From the NCBI RefSeq assembly GCF_034262375.1, contig NZ_CP139558.1, positions 3,100,001-3,164,000 on the forward strand: a stretch of DNA of 64,000 nt, given 5' to 3'. The stretch comes from Mucilaginibacter sabulilitoris. Its GTDB lineage: Bacteria > Bacteroidota > Bacteroidia > Sphingobacteriales > Sphingobacteriaceae. Under the pieces are notes generated by a model, which was not told the DNA's origin, ran no database searches, and saw only the letters and a program-made list of their open reading frames with translations. Made by a program: the position numbers and the translations under genes. Below are positions 8,820-17,337 of the stretch, piece by piece (within the stretch, counting starts at the first letter, position 1; each line of letters opens with the position of its first letter).

Positions 8820-9395
8820 ATGAAAAAGATCTTTATCCTGTTGGCATCTGCATTTTTTTACACGGCAGCATCTGCACAAACTACCTGGACTGTTGACAAA
8901 GCGCACTCAAACGTTAAATTTACTGCAACTCACTTAATGGTATCTGACGTTGATGGCATTTTTAAAAATTATGATGCTACCATTACTTCATCAAAACCTG
9001 ATTTTAGTGATGCTAAATTCCAGATCTCTATACAGACTGCTTCTGTAACTACTGATAACGACCAACGTGACAAACATATTTCAAGCCCCGACTTCTTTGA
9101 AGTGGCAAAATACCCAACGCTTACCTTTACAAGCACAGGTATCACCAAAACTTCTGATAAACACTATAAACTTGCTGGTAACCTTACTTTACACGGTGTA
9201 ACCAAACCGGTTACTTTTGATTTATGGTACCGCGGTACAATAGTTAATCCAATGAGTAAGGCAGATGATGCAGGCTTTCAGTTAACAGGTACTATTAACC
9301 GTTCTGATTTTGCATTTGGTCCTTCAATCCCGAATGCGGTAGTTAGCGACGAAATTGCTATTAAAGCTAACGGCGAATTTGGTAAAGCAAAATAA
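8820..9395 (+). CDS. YceI family periplasmic protein
   Basis: The start at 8820 gives a 191-residue protein with a clean signal peptide (ending AASAQ), whereas the longer frame adds a non-signal leader. The mature part is a YceI lipocalin-like barrel: TTWTVDKAHSNVKF, the middle stretch DQRDKHISSPDFFEV, and LTLHGVTKPVTF are family hallmarks. YceI proteins bind isoprenoid lipids in the periplasm and are often stress induced. The promoter carries a perfect palindrome and the gene ends in a strong terminator, so it is a single-gene unit. Confidence 0.95.
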   Translation: MKKIFILLASAFFYTAASAQTTWTVDKAHSNVKFTATHLMVSDVDGIFKNYDATITSSKPDFSDAKFQISIQTASVTTDNDQRDKHISSPDFFEVAKYPTLTFTSTGITKTSDKHYKLAGNLTLHGVTKPVTFDLWYRGTIVNPMSKADDAGFQLTGTINRSDFAFGPSIPNAVVSDEIAIKANGEFGKAK

Positions 9396-9416
9396 TTCAA
9401 ATAATATATATTAACA

Positions 9417-9452
9417 CAAACGGCGTGCTCATGCAAATGAGTGCGCCGTTTG
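9417..9452 (+). terminator. Terminator of yceI
   Basis: CAAACGGCG pairs with CGCCGTTTG around a partly paired loop (CTCAT/ATGAG) and is followed by CTTTTACT. It begins 21 bases after the yceI stop. Confidence 0.8.
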
Positions 9453-9537
9453 CTTTTACTGTACTTTGTATTGCCTGATGCGCCCGGCAAAATCCTTATC
9501 TTTGATCTGCATAACTATTTTTTTGTAATATTTATAT

Positions 9538-10788
9538 ATGGCTACAGAAGTTAAGTGCCCCAGTTGTGGTTTTGGTTTTCCGATAGAGGAGGTGATGGCT
9601 GAGGAGTATAAGAAAGAGCTCCGCATTAAAATGCAGGATTATACCCGCCAAAAGGAAGAGGAATACCGAAAAAAGGATGAGGAATTTTTATCAAAGGAAC
9701 GGCAGCAAAAGGAAGCTTTTGAACAACGGTTAACCGATGAGAAAAAGCAATTGCAGCTGGCGATGGAGCAAAATCTGCGCAAATCTATAAGTCAGGATTA
9801 TGAAAACCAGCTGCAGCTGCTTCAAACTTCAGCCCAAGAGAATGAAGAAAAGCTCAAATTGTCGCGACAAAAAGAACTGGAATTTTTACAGCGCGAAAAA
9901 CAACTGAAGCAAAAAGAAGAAGAGATGGAACTCGCCCTGCAGCGTAAATTGCAGGAGCAGCGTAACGAGCTAAGCGAGCAAATCCGCAAACAAGAGGCCG
10001 AACGTCACAGCATAAAAGATACAGAATACCAGCTAAAGGTAAAAGAACTTGAAAAGCAGCTTGACGACCAGAAAAAGCTGGCCGATGAGATGAAACGCAA
10101 GGCCGAACAAGGCTCCATGCAATTGCAGGGCGAAGCACAGGAGCTGATATTGGAAGAGCTGTTACGCAATTATTTTCCTTTTGACGTAATAAGTGAAGTA
10201 GGGAAAGGTGTGCGTGGCGCCGACTGTGTACAAACCGTGCGTAACCAGTTTGGGCAGGAGTGCGGCCGTATCATATATGAAAGCAAACGTACCAACACTT
10301 TTGGCACCGACTGGATAGAGAAGCTTAAGAAGGATATGCGTAGCATTGGTGTTGATGTGGCAGTGATAGTTACCCAATGCTATCCTAAAGGCATGGATTG
10401 TTTTGGCGAAAAAGATGGTGTTTGGATCTGTAGTTTTGATGAGGTAAAAGCGGTATCATATATCCTACGCGATGGAGTTATCAAGCTGTCAAATCAGGCC
10501 CGTTCACAAGATAACAAGGGCGATAAAATGCACCTGCTATATGATTACTTAACCAGTAGCGAGTTCTCCGAACAATGGAAGGCCATTCGAGAGGGATATA
10601 TGAGCATGCGCCTCTCTATACAAAAAGAGCGCGATGCCATGGAAAAGATGTGGAAATCGCGCGAAAAGCAATTGGATAAAGTACTATTAAACGCTGCCCA
10701 TATTAAAGGCAGTGTTGAAGGTATTGCCGGTAGCGATTCGATACAGTTAAACTTAACCGACGATGAGGACGCCTTGCTGTTGGAGTAA
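9538..10788 (+). CDS. DUF2130 domain protein with long coiled coil
   Basis: A 416-residue cytoplasmic protein. It begins with a short Cys pair (KCPSCGFGFP), followed by a Glu/Lys/Gln-rich coiled coil (about residues 20-200) and then a DUF2130 domain (about 200-395). That domain has the conserved run GADCVQ, an E-S-K-R-T-N strand, and the GDKMHLLYDYLTSSEF helix. The central part resembles a restriction-endonuclease-like fold (E-S-K as possible E-x-K), but nuclease activity is unproven. TATCTTTG at 9497-9504 is a likely -7 box. It is a single gene ending in a terminator. Confidence 0.9.
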   Translation: MATEVKCPSCGFGFPIEEVMAEEYKKELRIKMQDYTRQKEEEYRKKDEEFLSKERQQKEAFEQRLTDEKKQLQLAMEQNLRKSISQDYENQLQLLQTSAQENEEKLKLSRQKELEFLQREKQLKQKEEEMELALQRKLQEQRNELSEQIRKQEAERHSIKDTEYQLKVKELEKQLDDQKKLADEMKRKAEQGSMQLQGEAQELILEELLRNYFPFDVISEVGKGVRGADCVQTVRNQFGQECGRIIYESKRTNTFGTDWIEKLKKDMRSIGVDVAVIVTQCYPKGMDCFGEKDGVWICSFDEVKAVSYILRDGVIKLSNQARSQDNKGDKMHLLYDYLTSSEFSEQWKAIREGYMSMRLSIQKERDAMEKMWKSREKQLDKVLLNAAHIKGSVEGIAGSDSIQLNLTDDEDALLLE

Positions 10789-10817
10789 TTGTAAAAATTA
10801 AGATATAATTAATAAGT

Positions 10818-10847
10818 AAAGGCCGGTCAGCGTATGACCGGCCTTTT
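10818..10847 (+). terminator. Terminator of the DUF2130 gene
   Basis: AAAGGCCGGTCA and its exact complement form a 12-bp stem around GCGTA, followed by T-rich sequence. Confidence 0.88.
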
Positions 10848-10945
10848 GTATTTGGAAATTTTACTACCTTAACATCCTGAACCTCTGCCATCCGGTAGAT
10901 TTCAATTTATATATAAGCCCATTCATTTACACTGTTTTACGAGCT

Positions 10946-11869
10946 ATGAAAAAGATAAATCTGCTTTATTTATGCCTGTTTTTATTGGTTGCAGGTACAA
11001 ACTCGGTTTGGGCCCAACAAACTTCAGATAAACTTCCCCGGTTAATGATAAGACTTGATGATATAGGGATGAACCATTCTGTAAACATGGCCGCTCAGAA
11101 AGTAGCCGAAACAGGTATGCCGGTTTCTGTTTCGCTGCAGTTTGCCTGTCCCTGGTATCAGGAGGCGGTGGAGATACTCAAAAAATATCCTAACGTAAGT
11201 GTAGGAGTGCACTTAACGCTTACATCCGAGTGGAAAAACTATCGCTGGGGCCCAGTACTGGGGCGCACCGCAGTACCGAGCCTTGTTGATAAAGATGGCT
11301 ACTTCCCACAATCAACCAGGGCATTTGCCAAAAGTGGGTATAAAATGGATGAAATTGAAAAGGAATTATCAGCACAAATTGAACGGGCGATGGCTTCCGG
11401 CTTAAAAATAAGCTATATAGATCCGCACATGGGTATTGCCCTGTCAACCCCGGAATTGCGTGCACTTACCGAAAAACTGGCACACAAATACAAACTGGGC
11501 ATATCCATACTAAGCAAGGTTAATTACTTTGGTGAGACTTATAAGGAAATGTGGGGAGAACCCATCGCTACCAAAAAAGCAGCGTTTTTAGATTATCTGA
11601 ACAACAAGCTCGATCCTAAACGGCCCAACCTTATGGTTTTGCACACCGCTACTCCGAGTCCCGAAATGGATGTTTTGGTTGATATGAACAGCAACATGAT
11701 GAACTCAAAAGAGGGTAAACCTTTAACTAGTATTCACAGGCAAACCGAACTCAATGCACTGCTGTCGCCAGAATTTAAAAATATGATTGGCAGAAAGTTT
11801 AAATTGATTAATTATGATCAATTACTGGCTACGAAAGATGTAAGTGTACTTAAAGCCTTAGATAATTAA
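10946..11869 (+). CDS. ChbG/HpnK (YdjC-type) carbohydrate deacetylase, exported
   Basis: A 307-residue protein with a signal peptide (ending VWAQQ) and a YdjC-like deacetylase domain. Visible family marks are RLDDIGMNHSVN near residue 35 (the two Asp include a metal ligand and catalytic base), GVHLTLTSEW (metal His) and DPHMG. Members remove acetyl groups from oligosaccharides or hopanoid/lipid sugars. The exact sugar is not evident. Export suggests action on external glycans. Confidence 0.87.
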   Translation: MKKINLLYLCLFLLVAGTNSVWAQQTSDKLPRLMIRLDDIGMNHSVNMAAQKVAETGMPVSVSLQFACPWYQEAVEILKKYPNVSVGVHLTLTSEWKNYRWGPVLGRTAVPSLVDKDGYFPQSTRAFAKSGYKMDEIEKELSAQIERAMASGLKISYIDPHMGIALSTPELRALTEKLAHKYKLGISILSKVNYFGETYKEMWGEPIATKKAAFLDYLNNKLDPKRPNLMVLHTATPSPEMDVLVDMNSNMMNSKEGKPLTSIHRQTELNALLSPEFKNMIGRKFKLINYDQLLATKDVSVLKALDN

Positions 11870-12081
11870 CGGTTATTTTTTGAGGTAGCCACAATTACAA
11901 TACCGCCAATAAGTAATATGCCGCCTAAATACGGTGGCCAATTTACGGTTTTTTGCCTGTCGGCTGATATTTGGATTGGGCCCGCATCTACAATCTTTTC
12001 TTTTTTGGTATAGGTGAAACCCGTCCATATAAGCATTATGGCTCCTATAATTATGAGTACTATTCCTATAGTTTTGTTCAT
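11866..12081 (-). CDS. Small two-helix membrane protein
   Basis: A 71-residue protein with a membrane helix at residues 4-22 (IGIVLIIIGAIMLIW), a polar loop with lysines, and a second helix at about 52-66 (GGILLIGGIVIVA). The tail is basic. This is the layout of the small DUF3185-like membrane proteins. Its 3' end overlaps the convergent deacetylase gene by 4 bases. Function unknown. Confidence 0.75.
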   Translation of the reverse strand: MNKTIGIVLIIIGAIMLIWTGFTYTKKEKIVDAGPIQISADRQKTVNWPPYLGGILLIGGIVIVATSKNNR

Positions 12082-12265
12082 AAGCTGTGGTTTTAAACTG
12101 TGTATATATAAGAATAGCTATTACATTAATTTGTTTGCCTGTAAGGTTAAATTATCATGACAGATACTTTTTTTGATAGTAAACTTTTTTATAGATTAGG
12201 TACTTGATTCATGGCAATGTACCCGCTGCCTGATGAAAGCTGATTAATAAATTACCTGCTTTAGA

Positions 12266-13273
12266 ATGACTGATGATTTGATACTGGAAACCATATCGGT
12301 TACCAAAAACTTTTTTGGGGATAAGTCTTCCGGTGTTAATAACATAACCATATTTATACCTAAAGGAAAAATAACCGCTATAGTTGGCGAAAGTGGCAGC
12401 GGCAAAACCACCTTGCTCAATTTACTTTATGGCAACCTGCAGCCCGATCACGGCGAAGTGTTTTTTAAAGAAGAGCAAGTTTTAAGCAGAGATAGAGGAT
12501 TGCAGCAGGCCCACAAGGTAATGCGTATGATAACGCAAAATGGCAGCGATATGGATCAGCATTTATCTGTTTGGGATAGCGTGAGCGCCGGTTTGCCCGA
12601 TGAAGATAAAAGCCTTGCTATACAGAAAGTAACAGAGGCTTTGCACATGTTGCATATTTATCAACTTAAGGATCAATATTTCGCTAAACTTAGTGGTGGC
12701 GAAAAGCAACGCGTAACCATTGCTAAGGCACTTATTAGCCGGCCCGAAGTGCTGTTGCTTGATGAACCTTTTAACCAGGTAGATGCAACTTACCGCGAGG
12801 GGTTGCAGCATGATATCAGGGATATTGTGCAGGAATGGGGCGTTACCGTGGTACTGGTATCGCATGATCCGGCTGAGATACTGTCGATGGCCGATGAACT
12901 GATTGTGCTGAAAGAAGGGGAAATAGTAGAAAATGGCAGCCCCGAGGAACTTTACCATTCACCGAAATTGTTATACACTTCGCAAATACTGGCCAGCTGT
13001 AGCCAGCTCACATTTGCCCAGGCTAAAATTTGTAGTATAAAAAGCAGACGTGGGGTAGTTGTTATATATGCCGAACACATAAAAATTAGTGTTTTAGGCA
13101 GCAAATGGGTTGTGAAAAAAGTTTTGTTCAAAGGTTTTTATGAAGAGCTGATTATTGAGCGCGAAGAGGTTACCTTGCGTGTAATAAATTATAAAAGAGG
13201 TAAATACCCAAAAGGAAGTACAATCGGTATCAGGATTAGTAAATATTTTGAATTTGGGAAGTGGGAGAATTGA
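12266..13273 (+). CDS. Stand-alone ABC transporter ATP-binding protein
   Basis: A 335-residue protein. The ABC ATPase domain (about 5-235) is complete: Walker A GESGSGKTT (41-49), a Q-loop in MITQNG, signature LSGGEKQR, Walker B VLLLDEP and H-loop VSHD. The last 100 residues form a beta-rich extension in the position of the TOBE/regulatory domain of importers of the PotA/FbpC/CysA type. No permease or binding protein is adjacent, so the partner must be encoded elsewhere. Substrate unknown. Confidence 0.93.
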   Translation: MTDDLILETISVTKNFFGDKSSGVNNITIFIPKGKITAIVGESGSGKTTLLNLLYGNLQPDHGEVFFKEEQVLSRDRGLQQAHKVMRMITQNGSDMDQHLSVWDSVSAGLPDEDKSLAIQKVTEALHMLHIYQLKDQYFAKLSGGEKQRVTIAKALISRPEVLLLDEPFNQVDATYREGLQHDIRDIVQEWGVTVVLVSHDPAEILSMADELIVLKEGEIVENGSPEELYHSPKLLYTSQILASCSQLTFAQAKICSIKSRRGVVVIYAEHIKISVLGSKWVVKKVLFKGFYEELIIEREEVTLRVINYKRGKYPKGSTIGIRISKYFEFGKWEN

Positions 13274-13284
13274 AACCAATTAGC

Positions 13285-13360
13285 TCCACCCAACCCTCCC
13301 CGGAAGGGAGGGCTTAAAACTAAAAGTCTCCCCTACCGGGGGAGATTTAGAGGGGGCCTC
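13285..13360. repeat. Palindromic repeat, family C (CACCCAACCCTCC / GAGATTTAGAGGGGGC)
   Basis: Two nested short hairpins (CCCTCCCCGG/AAGGGAGGG and TCTCCCC/GGGGGAGA), bounded by a complementary CACCC and GGGGGC. Related copies occur at 24455, 26357 and 26568. It lies between two convergent genes. Confidence 0.75.
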
Positions 13361-13387
13361 CTCGAAATCTTGCATTTTTTTAGCCTT

Positions 13388-14347
13388 TTACTTCGCCGCG
13401 GCCAGTTCTATTTTTGCTTGCTTTTCTTTTCGGTATTTGCTTAGATTAATCAACAACACACTGCCTAATATAATAACCAAGCCGCTTACTTGTAAAAGTG
13501 TGATATTTTCATTTGCGAATAATACACCCAGTATAACAGCTATAACCGGGTTTACGTACGCATAAGTACTCACCTGTGTTGCAGGACGTACCTGCAAGAG
13601 CCATACGTAAGCGCTAAAGGCTGCTATTGAACCAAAAACTATTAAGTACAATAGGGCGTACCAGCTGTGAGCCGGAATGTTTTGCCATTGTAGGTTTTGT
13701 ACCTCATGGTGAAGAAAACTCGACGGTAAAAATATTAAACCGGCAGCCAGCATTTGCCAGGCTGTGTTTACCGAGGCAGAACCCGTTGTATTATGATATT
13801 TAGAATATAAAGACCCTGACGCCCATGACATTGCTCCCACAAGCAGCATTATCATCCCCGGTAGTTTGGTATTGGTTGTGGTATCAAACAGGCCATCTAA
13901 CTGTTCGCTGAATAATAATATCACACCTGCAAACCCTACAAGCAAGCCAATAATGGTTGAGGTGCTTTTAAAATTTACGCTCCAGTTTTGCTTGTCGAAC
14001 AATACAAACCATATAGGGGCCGATGATACCATGATGGCCACCATAGCGCTTGGAAGCGTTTGCTCAACCCAAATCACAGCACCATTACCTATCACCAGCA
14101 GTAAAAAACCAGTAACAACAGCATGCATGACGTTACGTTTAATAAAGATCTTTTCGCCTTTAATTATACACCAGATTAATAACAAAACACCTGCTGAGAA
14201 AAAGCGGAGTGCTCCCAGTAACAGTGGTGGAAACCCATCGACTGCCATTTTTATAAAAAAATAAGTTGAGCCCCAAACAATATAAACTATTGCAAAAGCT
14301 ATAATAACCAATAGGGGAGATGCGGATTTTTGTGATACAGAAGCCAT
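13388..14347 (-). CDS. EamA (DMT superfamily) transporter
   Basis: A 319-residue inner-membrane protein with about ten hydrophobic helices arranged as two EamA repeats (about 15-145 and 165-300). Marks include YIVWGSTYFFIK in the first helix and the second-repeat end VNPVIAVILGVLFANE. Family members export amino acids or other small metabolites. It follows an Lrp-type regulator by 8 bases in the same direction, so the two form an operon, which points to amino-acid export. Confidence 0.93.
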   Translation of the reverse strand: MASVSQKSASPLLVIIAFAIVYIVWGSTYFFIKMAVDGFPPLLLGALRFFSAGVLLLIWCIIKGEKIFIKRNVMHAVVTGFLLLVIGNGAVIWVEQTLPSAMVAIMVSSAPIWFVLFDKQNWSVNFKSTSTIIGLLVGFAGVILLFSEQLDGLFDTTTNTKLPGMIMLLVGAMSWASGSLYSKYHNTTGSASVNTAWQMLAAGLIFLPSSFLHHEVQNLQWQNIPAHSWYALLYLIVFGSIAAFSAYVWLLQVRPATQVSTYAYVNPVIAVILGVLFANENITLLQVSGLVIILGSVLLINLSKYRKEKQAKIELAAAK

Positions 14348-14355
14348 GGTAATAT

Positions 14356-14835
14356 TTATTTTTCGGGTATAACCAATTGTTGTTGTTCTTTCACGGTTTC
14401 AAGCACAATGGTGGTACGTGTGCTTAAAATGTTGGGTATTTTGCTAAACTGGGTACGCATAATATGCATTAGCGATGCCGAGTCGTAAGTGCGTACTTTA
14501 ACCAGGTAACAATCATCGCCTGCTACATGGTGTACTTCCTGTACTTCGGGTATTTTGGCTAACTCGAGCGTGGCATTGCTACTGCCTGGTCCATCAGATG
14601 CTTTCATGAATATAAAAGCCAGCAGTTTTTGCTGTAATGCTATAGGATTGACCCGAGCTGTATATTGCATGATAACATTTTTTTGTTCCAGCTTTTTCAC
14701 CCGTTCCAATATACCAGACGGCGCCATCCCCAGCTCGCGCGCAAGGTCGGCGTTTGATATGCGGGCATTGCCCTGCATTAAGCGTAAAATGTGCAGGTCT
14801 GTTTTGTCTAAAAATATTTCTGTTTCGCCAATCAT
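14356..14835 (-). CDS. Lrp/AsnC family transcriptional regulator
   Basis: A 159-residue protein with an N-terminal winged helix (LDKTDLHILRLMQGNARISNADLARELGMAPSG begins the classic pattern, about residues 8-60) and a C-terminal RAM ligand domain (about 75-150, with EVQEVHHVAGDDCYLVKV). Such proteins sense amino acids and assemble into octamers. It heads an operon with the EamA exporter. Two palindromes 31 bases apart lie just upstream, fitting autoregulation. Confidence 0.95.
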   Translation of the reverse strand: MIGETEIFLDKTDLHILRLMQGNARISNADLARELGMAPSGILERVKKLEQKNVIMQYTARVNPIALQQKLLAFIFMKASDGPGSSNATLELAKIPEVQEVHHVAGDDCYLVKVRTYDSASLMHIMRTQFSKIPNILSTRTTIVLETVKEQQQLVIPEK

Positions 14836-14855
14836 TCTGTAATATTATGTATTTA

Positions 14856-14900
14856 TTGAATTAAATTCAATGAATATTAATAAAAATGAATTTAATTCAA
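14856..14900 (-). promoter_or_regulatory. Paired Lrp operator-like palindromes
   Basis: TTGAATTAAATTCAA (14856-14870) has 7-bp arms around one central base. TGAATTTAATTCA at 14887-14899 has the same arms less one pair. Their centres are about 30 bp apart, close to three helical turns, as expected for an Lrp octamer. They lie 21-65 bases upstream of the lrp start. Confidence 0.65.
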
Positions 14901-15168
14901 CAAAACTATCATGATAGTGTTTAAACATCAGTTGTATAACTGGAGGGGTATAGAGAGTTAGAGAACAAAAATGTTATCGAGAATGCTGATAAATAGCTAT
15001 CCTAAATAACATGAATTAATTAAGTACGCTGTATGTTATCATGAATTTTGGGCAGGATAGGATCTTCTGTTTAGTGTTGTTTTTTAAGTTCCCAAACCCC
15101 ATTAAAAAACAAACACCCATCAAAAAATATTGACAGGTGCAAGCAGATAAGGTATGGGTTTTCTTAAA
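14901..15168. other. Intergenic stretch with no gene
   Basis: AT-rich sequence between the divergent lrp promoter and the 3' end of the DUF3892 gene. A weak inverted repeat (AACCCAT near 15090 and ATGGGTT near 15154) could end transcription of the DUF3892 gene. Nothing else was seen. Confidence 0.5.
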
Positions 15169-15459
15169 TTATTTTGTAGCCAAAAGGTTTAGTAATTTGT
15201 CGTATTTGGTTTCATCAAAAGCAGTTTTAACATATTTATAACCGTTTTTGGTCGTAGCGGTAAGTAGTTTGGCTTTATTACCTTCTTCATCTACAATGTA
15301 GGCTGTACCATTGTCATTTATCCAATCAAAAAGGACGTCTCTCGTAGTAATTCCGCGATTTTGTGTATGGTCATCAATCCATACTAACGAGTTGATGGCC
15401 AGGTACGGGTTATCATACTCACCATTGGTTCTGTTTACACCAGTTATTTGTATGGGCAT
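15169..15459 (-). CDS. DUF3892-like small protein
   Basis: A 96-residue soluble protein opening MPIQITGVNRTNGEYDNPY, with a central LVWIDDHTQ and an AYIVDEEG strand. This pattern fits the DUF3892 family, which has no known function. It ends in a lysine-rich helix. It is a single gene with a long hairpin upstream. Confidence 0.75.
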   Translation of the reverse strand: MPIQITGVNRTNGEYDNPYLAINSLVWIDDHTQNRGITTRDVLFDWINDNGTAYIVDEEGNKAKLLTATTKNGYKYVKTAFDETKYDKLLNLLATK

Positions 15460-15513
15460 GTTAATAGTTTCAGGGTTTTAAAGCCCTAAACTCAGAATTA
15501 TATGTCAATCGGT

Positions 15514-15569
15514 CAATCCGTGAAAACACTGTATTTTTAAATGTTCAAACACCGTGTTTTCACGGGTTG
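15514..15569 (-). terminator. Long hairpin between two small genes
   Basis: CAATCCGTGAAAACAC pairs with GTGTTTTCACGGGTTG over 16 bp with one G-T wobble and a 24-base loop. It lies between the 3' end of the 15620 gene and the start of the DUF3892 gene, so it most likely ends transcription of the former. Confidence 0.6.
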
Positions 15570-15619
15570 GGCAATAGGTTTTGATATATGATTTATAGAG
15601 GCTTCCGACCGGGCTATAT

Positions 15620-15832
15620 TTATATTTTGATGATCTTATTTTTATTGTCCTGCTTGTTTGGGCCGCCAGGCTTAGGTATATGTTTTATAATAGATATCAG
15701 CGTACCAGCTATTACACCGGTTGCCTTTATTCCAAAATGCACAAACGGTTTCATTACTTCCCACACATTGCTGTTCTGATGCTGTGCGTTTACATTGCTT
15801 TTTCCTATTTTCTTTATTTGAGAAGATGCCAT
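15620..15832 (-). CDS. Small hypothetical protein with one hydrophobic segment
   Basis: A 70-residue protein with start set at ATG 15832 (M-A-S-S-Q-I-K-K); a longer frame starts at 15859. A hydrophobic stretch (VHFGIKATGVIAGTLISII) is followed by a basic, Pro/Gly tail. No family recognised. The opposing frame at 15588 looks less protein-like, but certainty is modest. Confidence 0.5.
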   Translation of the reverse strand: MASSQIKKIGKSNVNAQHQNSNVWEVMKPFVHFGIKATGVIAGTLISIIKHIPKPGGPNKQDNKNKIIKI

Positions 15833-15968
15833 AACCTTAGTTTTTAAGCTTATACGCATAAAAACCCTGCCATAATCAAATAAGATACAGCCAGCGCCAC
15901 TGAATTATGGTTTTAAAACCAATATAGTAAGAGGATTATAACTGTTTTGAAGGAAATGGCCGATAAGT

Positions 15969-17225
15969 TTAAGCAGCTTTTTTCCTTAATTCAATTACGG
16001 TAACCTCGGGCCATATACCTAATCTGCCCGAAAAAGCCAGGAACCCAAAACCACGGTTTACGTACAGATACCTGTTTTTTTCGTTAGCCAGACCGGCCCA
16101 GTCAAGGTAGCGGTATTTTACCGGGCTCCATTTAAAGCCGGGTATTTCGATCCCGAATTGTGCGCCATGTGTGTGCCCCGAAAGCGTAAGGTGAATAGTT
16201 GTGGCATTGTAGCGTACCTGTTCTTCCCAATGGGTAGGATCATGTGAAAGCAGCACTTTAAAGGCATCCTTAGGTACACCCTGAAGTGCTTTGTTCAAAT
16301 CACCTACTTGTATAAAGCCGCGCCCCCAGTTTTGTATACCAATCAGCGATATTTTTTGTCCGCCTTTTTCAATAGTTACGTTTTCATCAAGCAGCAACCG
16401 GTACCCTAATGTAGCATGATATTGTTTTAATTTTTCAAGATTGGCAGCTTTCTCTTGTTCACTGTTCCATTGTATGTAATCGCCATAATCATGATTGCCT
16501 AATATGGAGAATTGCCCATAAGGTGCTTTGATCTCACTAAACCTATCCATATAAGGCTCAATTTCTGAGGCTACGTTGTTTACCAGGTCGCCGGTGAAAA
16601 CAAATAGGTCGCTTTTTTGAGCTTTTGCCATATCAATGCCCCTCTGCATGGCTTCGGTATTATCAAAGCTGCCCGAGTGTATATCTGATAACTGGGTGAT
16701 GGTAAAGCCATCAAAGGCATCGGGCAGATCATCAAAATAAATAGTTTTACGATGCAGTTTGTAATCATATTTGCCCTTAAACATGGCATAAAACATTGAT
16801 GTAAAAGGAACGGCCGCTACCAGTACGGCAATTTCGCTGATGAATTTACGGCGGCCCGGAAATGCCGGTTGGCTTCTGTTACCGCTGGCTAAGTTAAACA
16901 GTCCAACAAAAAAGCGTCCCAGGTCGCCAAGAGATAAAATAATAACAAAAAAGAGTTTGGTAATAAAAAAGGTAAGGAACAGGCTTAATACCCATTCGTG
17001 AAAAGGGCGCATACCGCTTGCCGTACTAAAGCTGCCAAAGCCTATCAGAAACAATGCGATAACACCAACAGATATAAATAAATAGCCAAACAGCATTACA
17101 TTGCGCCACAGGTGCGATTGCCAGTCGGCGCTTAAAGTTTTCAATCCCGAAAAAATATACCAGTCTAATAATAAACTGATTGCCGATATAATTAAGAATA
17201 CCCTGAAAAAGCCACTGTTGTGCAT
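15969..17225 (-). CDS. Membrane-anchored metallophosphoesterase
   Basis: Start chosen at ATG 17225 (M-H-N-S-G-F-F), giving 418 residues. The first 150 residues contain about four membrane helices. The rest is a calcineurin-like phosphoesterase with all metal motifs: LSDIHSG, FTGDLVNN, GNHDYGDY, LLSHDP and LSGHTHGAQFG. This layout matches YaeI/YkuE-type membrane phosphoesterases, some of which act on lipid-linked phosphates. The substrate cannot be read from sequence. It is divergent from the GH16 gene. Confidence 0.93.
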   Translation of the reverse strand: MHNSGFFRVFLIISAISLLLDWYIFSGLKTLSADWQSHLWRNVMLFGYLFISVGVIALFLIGFGSFSTASGMRPFHEWVLSLFLTFFITKLFFVIILSLGDLGRFFVGLFNLASGNRSQPAFPGRRKFISEIAVLVAAVPFTSMFYAMFKGKYDYKLHRKTIYFDDLPDAFDGFTITQLSDIHSGSFDNTEAMQRGIDMAKAQKSDLFVFTGDLVNNVASEIEPYMDRFSEIKAPYGQFSILGNHDYGDYIQWNSEQEKAANLEKLKQYHATLGYRLLLDENVTIEKGGQKISLIGIQNWGRGFIQVGDLNKALQGVPKDAFKVLLSHDPTHWEEQVRYNATTIHLTLSGHTHGAQFGIEIPGFKWSPVKYRYLDWAGLANEKNRYLYVNRGFGFLAFSGRLGIWPEVTVIELRKKAA

Positions 17226-17337
17226 GTAATTACATATTAGCCTGCAATTTATAAAAGGAAAGGTAATTAAAGGGTAAAATTTGAGTATCAAAAGTCATCA
17301 ACATAAATCCTTATTTTAGTTGTCAATTATAACCGCC

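Noticed and set aside
15588..15779. 63-codon open frame on the plus strand
   Set aside because: Overlaps the more plausible minus-strand gene at 15620 and is mainly hydrophobic low-information sequence.
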